Shown here piece by piece: positions 1 through 7,855 of a stretch of 7,855 nt of DNA. Each line of letters begins with the position of its first letter. The first letter of the stretch is position 1. This stretch comes from an uncultured Tannerella sp. (lineage in GTDB: Bacteria; Bacteroidota; Bacteroidia; Bacteroidales; Tannerellaceae): NCBI GenBank assembly GCA_938036405.1, contig CALHPT010000322.1, positions 1 to 7,855 on the forward strand, given 5' to 3'. Both the position numbers and the translations under genes were made by a program. Below the pieces are notes generated by a model. It saw nothing but the letters and a program-made list of their open reading frames with translations. It ran no database searches and was not told the origin of the DNA.

Positions 1-155
1 CAAAAGTGACGCTGGCATGTCGCATGCCGGGGCCGCTGGATCGAAAGTGACGCCGGCATGTCGCATGCCGAGGCCGCTGGATCGAAAGTGACGCTGGCAT
101 GTCGCATGACGAGGCCGCTGGATCAAAAGTGACGCTGGCATGTCGCATGCCGGGG
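1..155. repeat. 41-bp tandem repeat array, 3.8 copies, cut by the left window edge
   Basis: Units run 1-41, 42-82, 83-123 and a partial unit 124-155. Units 1 and 2 differ at 3 of 41 positions and units 2 and 3 at 2 of 41. The partial fourth unit is identical to the first 32 bases of unit 1. Each unit contains GGCATG-TCG-CATGCC, a 6-bp inverted repeat with a 3-base loop. It extends to 7 bp in unit 2 and is broken by one substitution (CATGAC) in unit 3. Because 41 is not a multiple of 3, a reading frame would shift at each unit, so a coding repeat is unlikely. The array probably continues to the left of the window. It could be a variable-number intergenic repeat or a protein-binding array; its function is unknown. 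Confidence 0.93.
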
Positions 156-336
156 GTATTTAGAAGCCGTTTTTTGGGGGATTGTCAAGTAAAAATGGAT
201 TGCGAATTGATCTACATGCCTAACACGCATGAATAAAAAGCTCCGAGACCTCTCGTCTATTCGCAAACCATTTTTTTGTTGACCATAAATGCCGCAGTAC
301 TTACGCAGGCCGCGCAAGTCTCATGTTCCTCTTTTT

Positions 337-354
337 GACGCTTGCGGAAGCGTC
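337..354. other. perfect 7-bp hairpin with 4-base loop
   Basis: GACGCTT (337-343) pairs perfectly with AAGCGTC (348-354) around the loop GCGG. A T-run lies just before the stem on the plus strand, not after it. On the minus strand the stem is followed by A's. Neither orientation therefore has the U-tract of an intrinsic terminator. It could be an RNA structure in a leader or a chance inverted repeat. Confidence 0.45.
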
Positions 355-367
355 CGCGGGGCATTTC

Positions 368-381
368 CCAAAACGTTTTGG
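368..381. promoter_or_regulatory. perfect 14-bp palindrome, possible operator
   Basis: CCAAAACGTTTTGG is a perfect two-fold symmetric 14-mer with no central gap. It lies 13 bp after the 337-354 hairpin and about 210 bp upstream of the proposed start of the T9SS gene. Its symmetry and size fit a dimeric regulator site. No regulator gene is nearby, and the distance from the -7-like element (566-573) is large. Assignment as an operator is inference. Confidence 0.3.
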
Positions 382-565
382 CCATTACGCGTGGCTTCCA
401 TAGAAACGCTCTGCCCTTTGGCTCCACACTTAACATCACATCGAACTCACGTTCTCTTATCCCATTGCGAAGCGTCTGTCGACGTATATTCTTCCCCACC
501 GCCGACATGGGGGCTTCACGAACACGAAGAAGGAGCGCCCCCCTGTCCATTCTCAATTCCACGCC

Positions 566-573
566 TACTTTTG
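566..573 (+). promoter_or_regulatory. possible Bacteroidota -7 element
   Basis: TACTTTTG matches the Bacteroidota -7 consensus TAnnTTTG and lies 20 bp before the ATG at 594. No good TTTG -33 element is found 19-21 bp upstream, so the match may be chance. If real, it would give a very short leader and would drive the T9SS gene, the transglycosylase and uvrA. Confidence 0.3.
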
Positions 574-593
574 CCGCTCATTTGGATAAAAGT

Positions 594-1976
594 ATGGGTA
601 AGACGATTTTTCAATGCAGGGAACACCACCGTTTCGTAGCACACAAGGCATGCTCCATACTCCTTCTTCTGCTCGCGATCGGGTGGACGGGGGGTGAACT
701 CCGGGCCCAGTATCAAGTCAGTGGCGGCGCCAAGACGCCCGTCCGGGCCGCGGAGAATACGGCTTACAAGCTGGAAGTTTATTTAGTCTACGGCACCGAC
801 GGCGTGACCCTCAGCCACACCGGAACGGGCACGCACCGCTGGTATCGCTACCGCACAAAAGCGGCCGTGGAGGACGATTGGGAGGCGGTGGCCTCGACCC
901 AAAGCGGATCTACCTCAACGGTCACGAACCCCGCGGAGGGGTACGGCTACTTCGTCGTCGACGGTAGCGGCGAGCTGCGACGCTACGTCTGGATCATCGA
1001 TTACAGCCGCTACCCGGCGCGCCTCACGAGCCTCAGTGTGTCCCCATCGTCCGACGCCTGCTCCTCGCTGCGCTTAGCGGGCACGGCCGACCTGCCCACG
1101 CTACGCTACTACCTGCCGGACGGTAAGGAGATGGAGCTCAAGCGCGAATTCGAAGTCAGCTACCTGACGCAGACCTGGAAGGAGGCCTCGCGCAGCTTCA
1201 CCGAAGAGCTGGTCGTGGACACACTCCGCGGCAACCCCTTCGACATCTCGCTGAGCCGTCCGCCGCTTACGGATACGAAGATCGATCTGACGGGCGACCT
1301 CTTCGCGCGCACTTTCGGCATCGAACAAACGGCCACCCTCGATCGTTACGAAGCGGTGGCGCTCGAGGTGCACGCCGATACGACACTCACGTCCGAGACT
1401 CGGTCAAACCTCAAACTCAAAACGGGCGAACTCTCGGCCCCGGCCGAGATCCGCTTCCGAGCGCGGGCCAACACCCCCGTGGCATCGCTCTTCGTCTGGC
1501 AAGTCACACGGCGAGAGGCTACGGGCGATGTGCCCATCGTGCGCTTCACGGATCCGGAGATGACGTACACCTTCGACCGCGTGGGAGATTACACCGTCAC
1601 GCTCGAGGTCAGCGACCGCTCCGGCCGATGCACAAACAAGGACAATAGCTACAAGATCAGCGTCACGGAGACGGTGCTGGAGATACCCAACGTCTTCTCG
1701 CCAGAGAGTTCGCCGGGCGTGAACGACGTGTTCAAGGTGGCCCATAAGTCGGTCGTGCGCTTCAGCGCCTCCGTCTTCAATCGGCAGGGCAGCCTGCTTT
1801 ATCACTGGACCGACCCGAACGGCGGCTGGGATGGGCGCTATCGCGGACAGTACGTGCCCGCTGGCGCCTATTACTACGTCATCGAATACACCGGAACGGA
1901 CGGCAAAACGCACCGTAAAAGCGGCGACATCAACGTCGTGCGCTCCAGTTCAAACAAGAATCACAGTAATCAATAA
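594..1976 (+). CDS. secreted protein with PKD-like region and T9SS type B (CHU_C) C-terminal domain
   Basis: With the ATG at 594 this is a 460-residue protein. Residues 1-38 look like a Sec signal peptide: a basic N-region, the hydrophobic run SILLLLLAIG at 21-30, and probable cleavage after LRA ahead of Gln39. That is why 594 is preferred over the in-frame ATG at 342, whose 84-residue extension would bury the signal. Residues about 40-280 are beta-rich and not recognised. Residues about 283-358 resemble a PKD/Ig-like fold (FDRVGDYTVTLEVSD at 327-341). Residues about 362-450 match the gliding-motility-associated C-terminal domain: IPNVFSP, GVNDVF, VFNRQG, WDGRYRGQYVPAGAYYYVI. This domain directs export by the type IX system and is normally removed or anchored at the surface. 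Type B cargo usually works with a PorP/SprF-type partner; none is in the window. It lies 12 bp before the lytic transglycosylase gene and is probably co-transcribed with it. Specific function is unknown. Confidence 0.88.
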   Translation: MGKTIFQCREHHRFVAHKACSILLLLLAIGWTGGELRAQYQVSGGAKTPVRAAENTAYKLEVYLVYGTDGVTLSHTGTGTHRWYRYRTKAAVEDDWEAVASTQSGSTSTVTNPAEGYGYFVVDGSGELRRYVWIIDYSRYPARLTSLSVSPSSDACSSLRLAGTADLPTLRYYLPDGKEMELKREFEVSYLTQTWKEASRSFTEELVVDTLRGNPFDISLSRPPLTDTKIDLTGDLFARTFGIEQTATLDRYEAVALEVHADTTLTSETRSNLKLKTGELSAPAEIRFRARANTPVASLFVWQVTRREATGDVPIVRFTDPEMTYTFDRVGDYTVTLEVSDRSGRCTNKDNSYKISVTETVLEIPNVFSPESSPGVNDVFKVAHKSVVRFSASVFNRQGSLLYHWTDPNGGWDGRYRGQYVPAGAYYYVIEYTGTDGKTHRKSGDINVVRSSSNKNHSNQ

Positions 1977-1988
1977 GCATAAGAGAGA

Positions 1989-2945
1989 ATGAGAACAAAA
2001 CAATTTGCGGCCAGCTTTCTGGTTGCCGGATTAATCAGTCTGACGGCCTGCTTCCCCGTCCAATCGCAAAACTCGGAACAGACACGACAGAGCGGCGGCA
2101 TGACCACCTCGCCCGAGGTGCCGGAGAAGGTCACCTTCTGCGGCCAAACGATCGACTTGACCCGATATAATATGTATGAGTCCATGGACCGCGAGCTGAG
2201 CAGCCTGGCCTACTTCCACTCCACCACGATGCTGACCATCAAGCGTGCCAACCGCTACTTCCCCATCATCGTGCCTATCCTGAAGGCCAACGGTGTGCCA
2301 GAGGACTTCAAGTATCTGGCCGTCGTAGAGAGCCATCTCGACCCGCGCATCGTATCGCCAGCGCGCGCCGCAGGCATGTGGCAGTTCTTGGAATCAGCCG
2401 GACGGGAATATGGCCTGACGATCACGCCCAGCGTGGACGAGCGTTACAACGTAGCCCGCGCCACGGAGGCTGCCTGCCGCTACCTCAAAGACGCCTACAA
2501 TAAATACGGCGACTGGGCCTCGGCCGCCGCATCGTACAACGCCGGCATGGGGCGTATCTCCAGCACCTTCGCCTCGCAGCGCGAGACATCCGTGCTGAAC
2601 CTCTGGCTCGTCGAAGAGACCGCGCGCTACGTCTACCGCATCCTGGCCACGAAGCTCATCTTCGAGAACCCGCAGAAATACGGCTTCTCGCTCCGTGCCC
2701 GCGACCTCTACACGCCCATCTCCTGCGACGAGGTGACGGTCTCGGCCGGTATTCCCGATTTGGTGGCCTTCGCCAAGTCGCACGACATCACCTACGCCGA
2801 CCTCAAGCGCTTCAATCCCTGGCTGCGCGACTCGAAGCTCATCTCCAATGGCCGCAGCTACACCATCCTCATCCCCCGCAAACAAGACCTCTATTACACC
2901 TCCCCCAACCGCACCGTCTACGACCAGCGCTGGGTGACGAAGTGA
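1989..2945 (+). CDS. lytic transglycosylase lipoprotein, SLT domain, MltD-like
   Basis: This 318-residue protein begins with a short basic segment, a hydrophobic stretch and the lipobox LTAC (residues 18-21). It should therefore be a lipoprotein with lipidated Cys21. The SLT lysozyme-like domain covers about residues 95-225. It contains the VES motif with the expected catalytic Glu114, SPARAAGMWQFL (123-134) and ASYNAGMGRI (181-190), the usual family signatures. These enzymes cleave the MurNAc-GlcNAc bond of peptidoglycan to give 1,6-anhydroMurNAc ends. Residues about 245-297 (DITYADLKRFNPWLR, then a YTILIP strand) resemble a degenerate LysM-like cell-wall-binding module. That makes the layout MltD-like, though with fewer clear LysM repeats than E. 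coli MltD. The start has an A/G-rich leader. The gene sits 12 bp after the T9SS gene and 7 bp before uvrA, so an operon is likely. Confidence 0.92.
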   Translation: MRTKQFAASFLVAGLISLTACFPVQSQNSEQTRQSGGMTTSPEVPEKVTFCGQTIDLTRYNMYESMDRELSSLAYFHSTTMLTIKRANRYFPIIVPILKANGVPEDFKYLAVVESHLDPRIVSPARAAGMWQFLESAGREYGLTITPSVDERYNVARATEAACRYLKDAYNKYGDWASAAASYNAGMGRISSTFASQRETSVLNLWLVEETARYVYRILATKLIFENPQKYGFSLRARDLYTPISCDEVTVSAGIPDLVAFAKSHDITYADLKRFNPWLRDSKLISNGRSYTILIPRKQDLYYTSPNRTVYDQRWVTK

Positions 2946-2952
2946 ATGACTT

Positions 2953-5832
<2,880 letters not shown>

Positions 5833-5859
5833 CCCATACCTATTATATATGTGTATGGG
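5833..5859 (+). terminator. hairpin just after the uvrA stop, weak terminator candidate
   Basis: CCCATAC (5833-5839) pairs perfectly with GTATGGG (5853-5859) around a 13-base AT-rich loop, starting at the first base after the uvrA stop codon. No U-tract follows; the next bases are C-rich. It could limit read-through or protect the 3' end of the mRNA, but it is not a canonical intrinsic terminator. Confidence 0.35.
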
Positions 5860-5932
5860 CACCCCTCTCGTTCAGCGCCTCGCCACCTCCAAAACCATCA
5901 TCGCCCCCCTCCTCCCCCTGTTTCTTCGCCTA

Positions 5933-6142
5933 TCGTCTGCCGTCGAAAGCGAATCTAACAGGTGCGTACCCCTATTGTCTGTAGGCAAAGGCATCCAATA
6001 CATGTTTTTCACCTCATTGTCCATAGACAAAAACATCCAATACATGTTTTTCACCTCATTGTCTATAGACAAAGGCACCCAAAACATGTATTTCTCCCCA
6101 TTTCCAATGGACAGCGAGTCCGTTCATTGCAATTTTCACGCT
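5933..6142. repeat. 42-bp tandem repeat array with palindromic core, 3 clear and 2 degenerate units
   Basis: Three clear units lie at 5975-6016, 6017-6058 and 6059-6100; neighbours match at 37/42 and 34/42 positions. Flanking stretches in register, 5933-5974 and 6101-6142, match only about half their positions and look like decayed copies. Each clear unit begins with a palindromic 14-mer, best preserved as TTGTCTATAGACAA at 6059-6072 (perfect two-fold symmetry), and also contains the self-complementary ACATGT or a close AACATGT context. The array occupies most of the 366 bp between uvrA and the next gene. Since 42 is divisible by 3, frames stay open through it on both strands. Differences between units mostly change the amino acid, so a coding role is doubtful. 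The remaining stretch 5860-5932 is pyrimidine-rich with no visible feature. Confidence 0.9.
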
Positions 6143-6198
6143 TTGTCCACCACCGATCTCGCGATCCTTTCCTATCACTGATTATCGACAAGAATGAA

Positions 6199-6417
6199 AT
6201 GAAGAATCCCATCCAAATGATCAAGCAATGCCTCGAGGCCGACGAACCCTACTTCGTCCTCCGCGGCAAAGACCTCTGCGCCCTGCCCGCCATCGAGCGC
6301 TACTACGAAGCTGTCCGCGACAAAGTCCGCGACCCACGCTTCATCGAAGAAATCGAAGAGATCATGAAAGACTTCCGAGCCTTCCGTGATGAACAAGAAA
6401 CCCACATCCCCGACTGA
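6199..6417 (+). CDS. small conserved-looking protein of unknown function (72 aa)
   Basis: The proposed product begins MKNPIQMIKQCLEADEP and ends ETHIPD. It is charged and probably mostly helical, with two short Cys-containing segments (Cys11, Cys27) and an acidic/basic helical stretch at about residues 32-66 (IERYYEAVRDKV, EEIEEIMKDFRAF). There is no signal peptide or membrane segment, so it should be cytoplasmic. The frame is open upstream to 5962 through the 42-bp repeats, but ATG 6199 is chosen because protein-like composition begins there. The stop is 6 bp before the yigZ start, so the two are almost certainly co-transcribed and perhaps translationally coupled. C-ending codon use matches its neighbours, which supports a real gene. 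No family name or function can be assigned from the sequence. Confidence 0.75.
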   Translation: MKNPIQMIKQCLEADEPYFVLRGKDLCALPAIERYYEAVRDKVRDPRFIEEIEEIMKDFRAFRDEQETHIPD

Positions 6418-6423
6418 TCCATC

Positions 6424-7017
6424 ATGGAAGATACCTACCGCACCATCAGCGACCTCTCCGAAGGCTACTACACCGAGAAGCGCAGCCGTTTTCTCTCCTT
6501 CGCCCTACCCGTCCGCACCCCCGACGAAGTCAAGACCCAGCTCGACATCTACCGCAAGAAGTACTACGACGCCCGACACGTCTGCTGGGCCTACATGCTC
6601 GGCCCCGACCGCACCACCTTCCGCGCCAACGACGACGGCGAACCCTCCTCCACGGCCGGCAAGCCCATCCTCGGCCAAATCAACTCCAACAACCTGACCG
6701 ACATCCTCATCATCGTCGTCCGCTACTTCGGCGGCATCGAACTCGGCACCAGCGGCCTTATCGTAGCCTACCGCACCGCCGCCGCCGAAGCCATCGCCGC
6801 CGCCCGCATCGAGGAACGCACCATCGACGAAACCATTACCATCACCTTCGAATACCCTCATCTCAACAGCGTCATGCGCATCGTAAAAGAAGACAAGCCC
6901 GACGTCCTCACACAATCCTTCGAGCTCACCTGCGAGATGACACTCCGCATCCGACAAAGCCGCATGGACGCCCTAAAGAGCCGTCTGCTGAAAGTGGACA
7001 GCCTTCGCATCCTCTAA
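6424..7017 (+). CDS. yigZ: YigZ / IMPACT (UPF0029) family protein
   Basis: This 197-residue cytoplasmic protein has the usual two-domain layout. The UPF0029/IMPACT-type N-terminal domain (about residues 12-120) shows KRSRF (19-23), DARHVCWAYMLG (49-60), NDDGEPSSTAGKPIL (69-83) and VVRYFGGIELGTSGLIVAY (98-116), the family's most conserved blocks. The C-terminal part (about 134-197) corresponds to the DUF1949-like ferredoxin-fold domain. Length is close to E. coli YigZ. Eukaryotic IMPACT/YIH1 relatives regulate Gcn2, but the bacterial role is not firmly established and RNA or ribosome-related binding is only suggested. It starts 6 bp after the 72-residue gene and is followed by the promoter of the tRNA-rpsT unit. 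No clear terminator is seen in 7018-7066. Confidence 0.94.
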   Translation: MEDTYRTISDLSEGYYTEKRSRFLSFALPVRTPDEVKTQLDIYRKKYYDARHVCWAYMLGPDRTTFRANDDGEPSSTAGKPILGQINSNNLTDILIIVVRYFGGIELGTSGLIVAYRTAAAEAIAAARIEERTIDETITITFEYPHLNSVMRIVKEDKPDVLTQSFELTCEMTLRIRQSRMDALKSRLLKVDSLRIL

Positions 7018-7066
7018 GCCACCACGCATCCATCGCCAACTATTGAAAGAAAAAAGAGAAAGGATG

Positions 7067-7097
7067 TTTGCAGGATTCGAAAGTGCATCTATCTTTG
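7067..7097 (+). promoter_or_regulatory. consensus Bacteroidota promoter for the tRNA-Glu/rpsT unit
   Basis: TTTG (7067-7070), a 19-base spacer and TATCTTTG (7090-7097) match the Bacteroidota sigma-ABfr form TTTG-N19-21-TAnnTTTG at every fixed base. Transcription should begin near 7102-7105. About 60 nt of leader then precedes the first tRNA. The leader includes a small 4-bp hairpin, GACC-CTAAC-GGTC, at 7122-7134, with no recognised riboswitch. Confidence 0.85.
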
Positions 7098-7163
7098 CGC
7101 TCGCAAAACGAAAACGCAGGTGACCCTAACGGTCTGATAGGCGTAATTTCTGAGCTATAAATT

Positions 7164-7238
7164 GGCCTGTTCGTCTATCGGCTAGGACGCAAGATTTTCA
7201 TTCTTGAAAGAGGGGTTCGACTCCCCTACGGGCTACCA
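7164..7238 (+). tRNA. tRNA-Glu (anticodon UUC), CCA encoded
   Basis: The cloverleaf closes well. Acceptor GGCCTGT (7164-7170) pairs with ACGGGCT (7228-7234) with two G-U pairs. The D arm is GTC/GAC. The anticodon stem CAAGA/TCTTG holds the loop TTTTCAT with anticodon TTC. The T stem AGGGG/CCCCT holds TTCGACT. The discriminator is A7235 and CCA follows at 7236-7238. This isoacceptor reads GAA and GAG. It is the first gene of the unit with rpsT, whose start is 35 bp downstream. Confidence 0.97.
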
Positions 7239-7273
7239 AAAGAAATAAGATAAAAAGAAGAAAACAGAGAACG

Positions 7274-7528
7274 ATGGCAAATCACAAATCATCTATCAAG
7301 AGGATACGTCAGACAAAAACGCGTTGCGCACAGAATCGTTACGGTGCCAAAACGATGCGTAATGCGGTGAAGAAATTGCGCGGCACGGAAGATAAGAATG
7401 AGGCAACAGCCATGTATCCGAAAGTTTGCGCAATGCTCGATAAGCTGGCGAAAAAAAATGTGATTCATAAGAATAAGGCAGGCAATCTGAAGTCGAAGTT
7501 GGCCAAGCATGTTAATGCTTTAGCTTAA
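7274..7528 (+). CDS. rpsT: 30S ribosomal protein S20
   Basis: This 84-residue, very lysine-rich protein opens with MANHKSSIKRIRQTKTR and has the helical pattern and length of bacterial S20 (usually 83-90 aa). S20 is a primary-binding protein of the small subunit that contacts 16S rRNA 5' and 3' domain helices. The start at 7274 follows an A-rich leader without a strong Shine-Dalgarno, as is common for Bacteroidota. Codon use is noticeably more A/T-ending (for example AAT, GAT, CAT, GTT) than in uvrA or yigZ. It sits between two tRNA-Glu genes with no terminator on either side, so its mRNA is probably freed by tRNA 5' and 3' processing. There are no truncations or odd residues. Confidence 0.97.
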   Translation: MANHKSSIKRIRQTKTRCAQNRYGAKTMRNAVKKLRGTEDKNEATAMYPKVCAMLDKLAKKNVIHKNKAGNLKSKLAKHVNALA

Positions 7529-7600
7529 TATCCCGAGAAGACTGTCTGAACGAGAAAGAAAAAAGGGACATCTAAGTCCACCATTTATATTGGTTTCAAA

Positions 7601-7672
7601 GGCCTGTTCGTCTATCGGCTAGGACGTGAGATTCTCATTCTCAAAAGAGGGGTTCGATTCCCCTACGGGCTA
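7601..7672 (+). tRNA. tRNA-Glu (anticodon CUC), CCA not encoded
   Basis: Acceptor GGCCTGT (7601-7607) pairs with ACGGGCT (7665-7671). The D arm is identical to the first tRNA-Glu. The anticodon stem TGAGA/TCTCA holds the loop TTCTCAT with anticodon CTC. The T stem is AGGGG/CCCCT and the discriminator is A7672. The next bases are CAT, so CCA must be added after transcription. This isoacceptor reads GAG only. It lies 72 bp after rpsT and just before the terminator. A weak TATATTGG upstream could be a -7 element but has no -33 partner. Confidence 0.96.
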
Positions 7673-7676
7673 CATT

Positions 7677-7714
7677 AAGGCTGGAAGGCGTCAATCGTCT
7701 TTCGGCCTTTTTTT
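7677..7714 (+). terminator. strong intrinsic terminator of the tRNA-rpsT-tRNA unit
   Basis: The arms 7677-7690 and 7696-7709 form a 14-bp stem with several G-U pairs and no bulge, around the 5-base loop TCAAT. A run of seven T's (7708-7714) follows. The hairpin starts 5 bases after the tRNA-Glu(CUC) discriminator, so it closes the unit that begins at the 7067 promoter. Confidence 0.92.
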
Positions 7715-7760
7715 CATGCAGTTAGCCATCTCCCGACCCTGCTTTTTGGAGGGGAACGGC

Positions 7761-7768
7761 TATATTTG
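7761..7768 (+). promoter_or_regulatory. probable -7 element upstream of the last gene
   Basis: TATATTTG matches TAnnTTTG exactly and lies 39 bp before the ATG at 7808, downstream of the terminator, where a new promoter is needed. No TTTG occurs at the right distance; the only TTTG nearby (7745-7748) leaves a 12-base spacer. The -33 element is therefore weak or degenerate. Confidence 0.5.
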
Positions 7769-7807
7769 TTTCCGTTTTTGATTAATGAATAAAGAGAGGA
7801 AATCAAC

Positions 7808-7855
7808 ATGAGTGACGAAGAAATAAAAGCAGCAAGCGAGGAATACTCTTCCAAA
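7808..7855 (+). CDS. gyrB: 5' end of a gene, probably DNA gyrase subunit B (partial)
   Basis: Only 16 codons are present, reading MSDEEIKAASEEYSSK, and the frame runs off the window. An AGAGAGGA stretch lies about 8 bases before the ATG, a better ribosome site than most here. The acidic, non-conserved opening followed by Y-S-S-K resembles the start of Bacteroidota GyrB proteins, where a Tyr-Ser/Thr-Ala-Asp/Lys stretch leads into the IQVLEGLEAVRKRP block. The rpsT/tRNA-Glu neighbourhood also fits that assignment from memory of related genomes. The diagnostic block is outside the window, so this is inference. The product would introduce negative supercoils together with GyrA. Confidence 0.55.
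   Translation, partial: MSDEEIKAASEEYSSK

Larger units (their letters stand above)
156..593. other. gene-free leader region upstream of the T9SS gene
   Basis: No convincing gene is seen in these 438 bp. Base composition is more AT-rich than in the genes that follow. The frame of the downstream gene stays open back to an ATG at 342. The 84 extra codons are arginine-rich and lie ahead of a good signal peptide, so they are probably not translated. Minus-strand frames are also open across part of the region but show no recognisable protein. Distinct elements are a perfect hairpin (337-354), a perfect 14-bp palindrome (368-381) and a -7-like element (566-573). Confidence 0.6.

Noticed and set aside
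1..155. CRISPR array
   Set aside because: Repeats are directly contiguous with a 41-bp period and no unique spacers, and no cas gene is present.
257..562. 101-codon minus-strand open frame in the leader region
   Set aside because: No recognisable domain or convincing start context. It overlaps the hairpin and palindrome. It could be a decayed repeat remnant, but nothing in the window supports that.
342..593. N-terminal extension of the T9SS gene to the ATG at 342
   Set aside because: The extra 84 residues are Arg/Ser-rich, not a signal sequence, and would bury the clear signal peptide that starts at 594.
5933..6142. CRISPR array or insertion sequence end
   Set aside because: The whole 42-bp unit repeats without unique spacers. 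No transposase or terminal inverted repeat with target duplication is seen.
6194..6202. Two-codon frame ATG-AAA-TGA overlapping the start of the 72-residue gene
   Set aside because: Too short to distinguish from chance in A-rich leader sequence, although it could in principle affect initiation.
7566..7579. GGAC-ATCTAA-GTCC inverted repeat after rpsT as a terminator
   Set aside because: The stem is only 4-5 bp with no T-run after it. The strong terminator for the unit is at 7677-7714.

Overview
The window is bacterial chromosome from a GC-rich member of the Bacteroidota, most likely order Bacteroidales. Four things point there. The first gene encodes a secreted protein with a type IX secretion (T9SS) type B C-terminal domain. 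The clearest promoter has the Bacteroidota form TTTG-N19-TAnnTTTG. Start codons have A-rich rather than strong Shine-Dalgarno leaders. The UvrA sequence also looks Bacteroidales-like. The protein genes strongly prefer C-ending codons. A high-GC oral Tannerella-type organism would fit, but that species-level guess is inference only.

Layout. Bases 1-155 hold a 41-bp tandem repeat (3.8 copies, cut by the window edge). About 440 bp without a recognised gene follow, containing a perfect hairpin and a perfect 14-bp palindrome. Three closely spaced plus-strand genes come next (gaps of 12 and 7 bp): a T9SS type B surface or secreted protein (594-1976), an SLT-family lytic transglycosylase lipoprotein (1989-2945) and uvrA (2953-5832). 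The 366 bp after uvrA hold a small hairpin and a 42-bp tandem repeat array whose units carry a palindrome. A two-gene unit follows: a 72-residue protein of unknown function (6199-6417) and a YigZ/IMPACT-family protein (6424-7017).

The right end is a well-delimited transcription unit. It has a consensus Bacteroidota promoter (7067-7097), tRNA-Glu(UUC), rpsT (ribosomal protein S20), tRNA-Glu(CUC) and a strong intrinsic terminator (7677-7714). A -7-like element and the first 16 codons of another gene, probably gyrB, end the window.

Most of the content is housekeeping: nucleotide excision repair, ribosome assembly, Glu decoding and cell-wall turnover. No defence system, insertion sequence or CRISPR array is visible. 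The least explained parts are the two tandem arrays. The 42-bp array has a palindromic core repeated at about four helical turns. The paired Glu-tRNA isoacceptors around rpsT are also worth a look.
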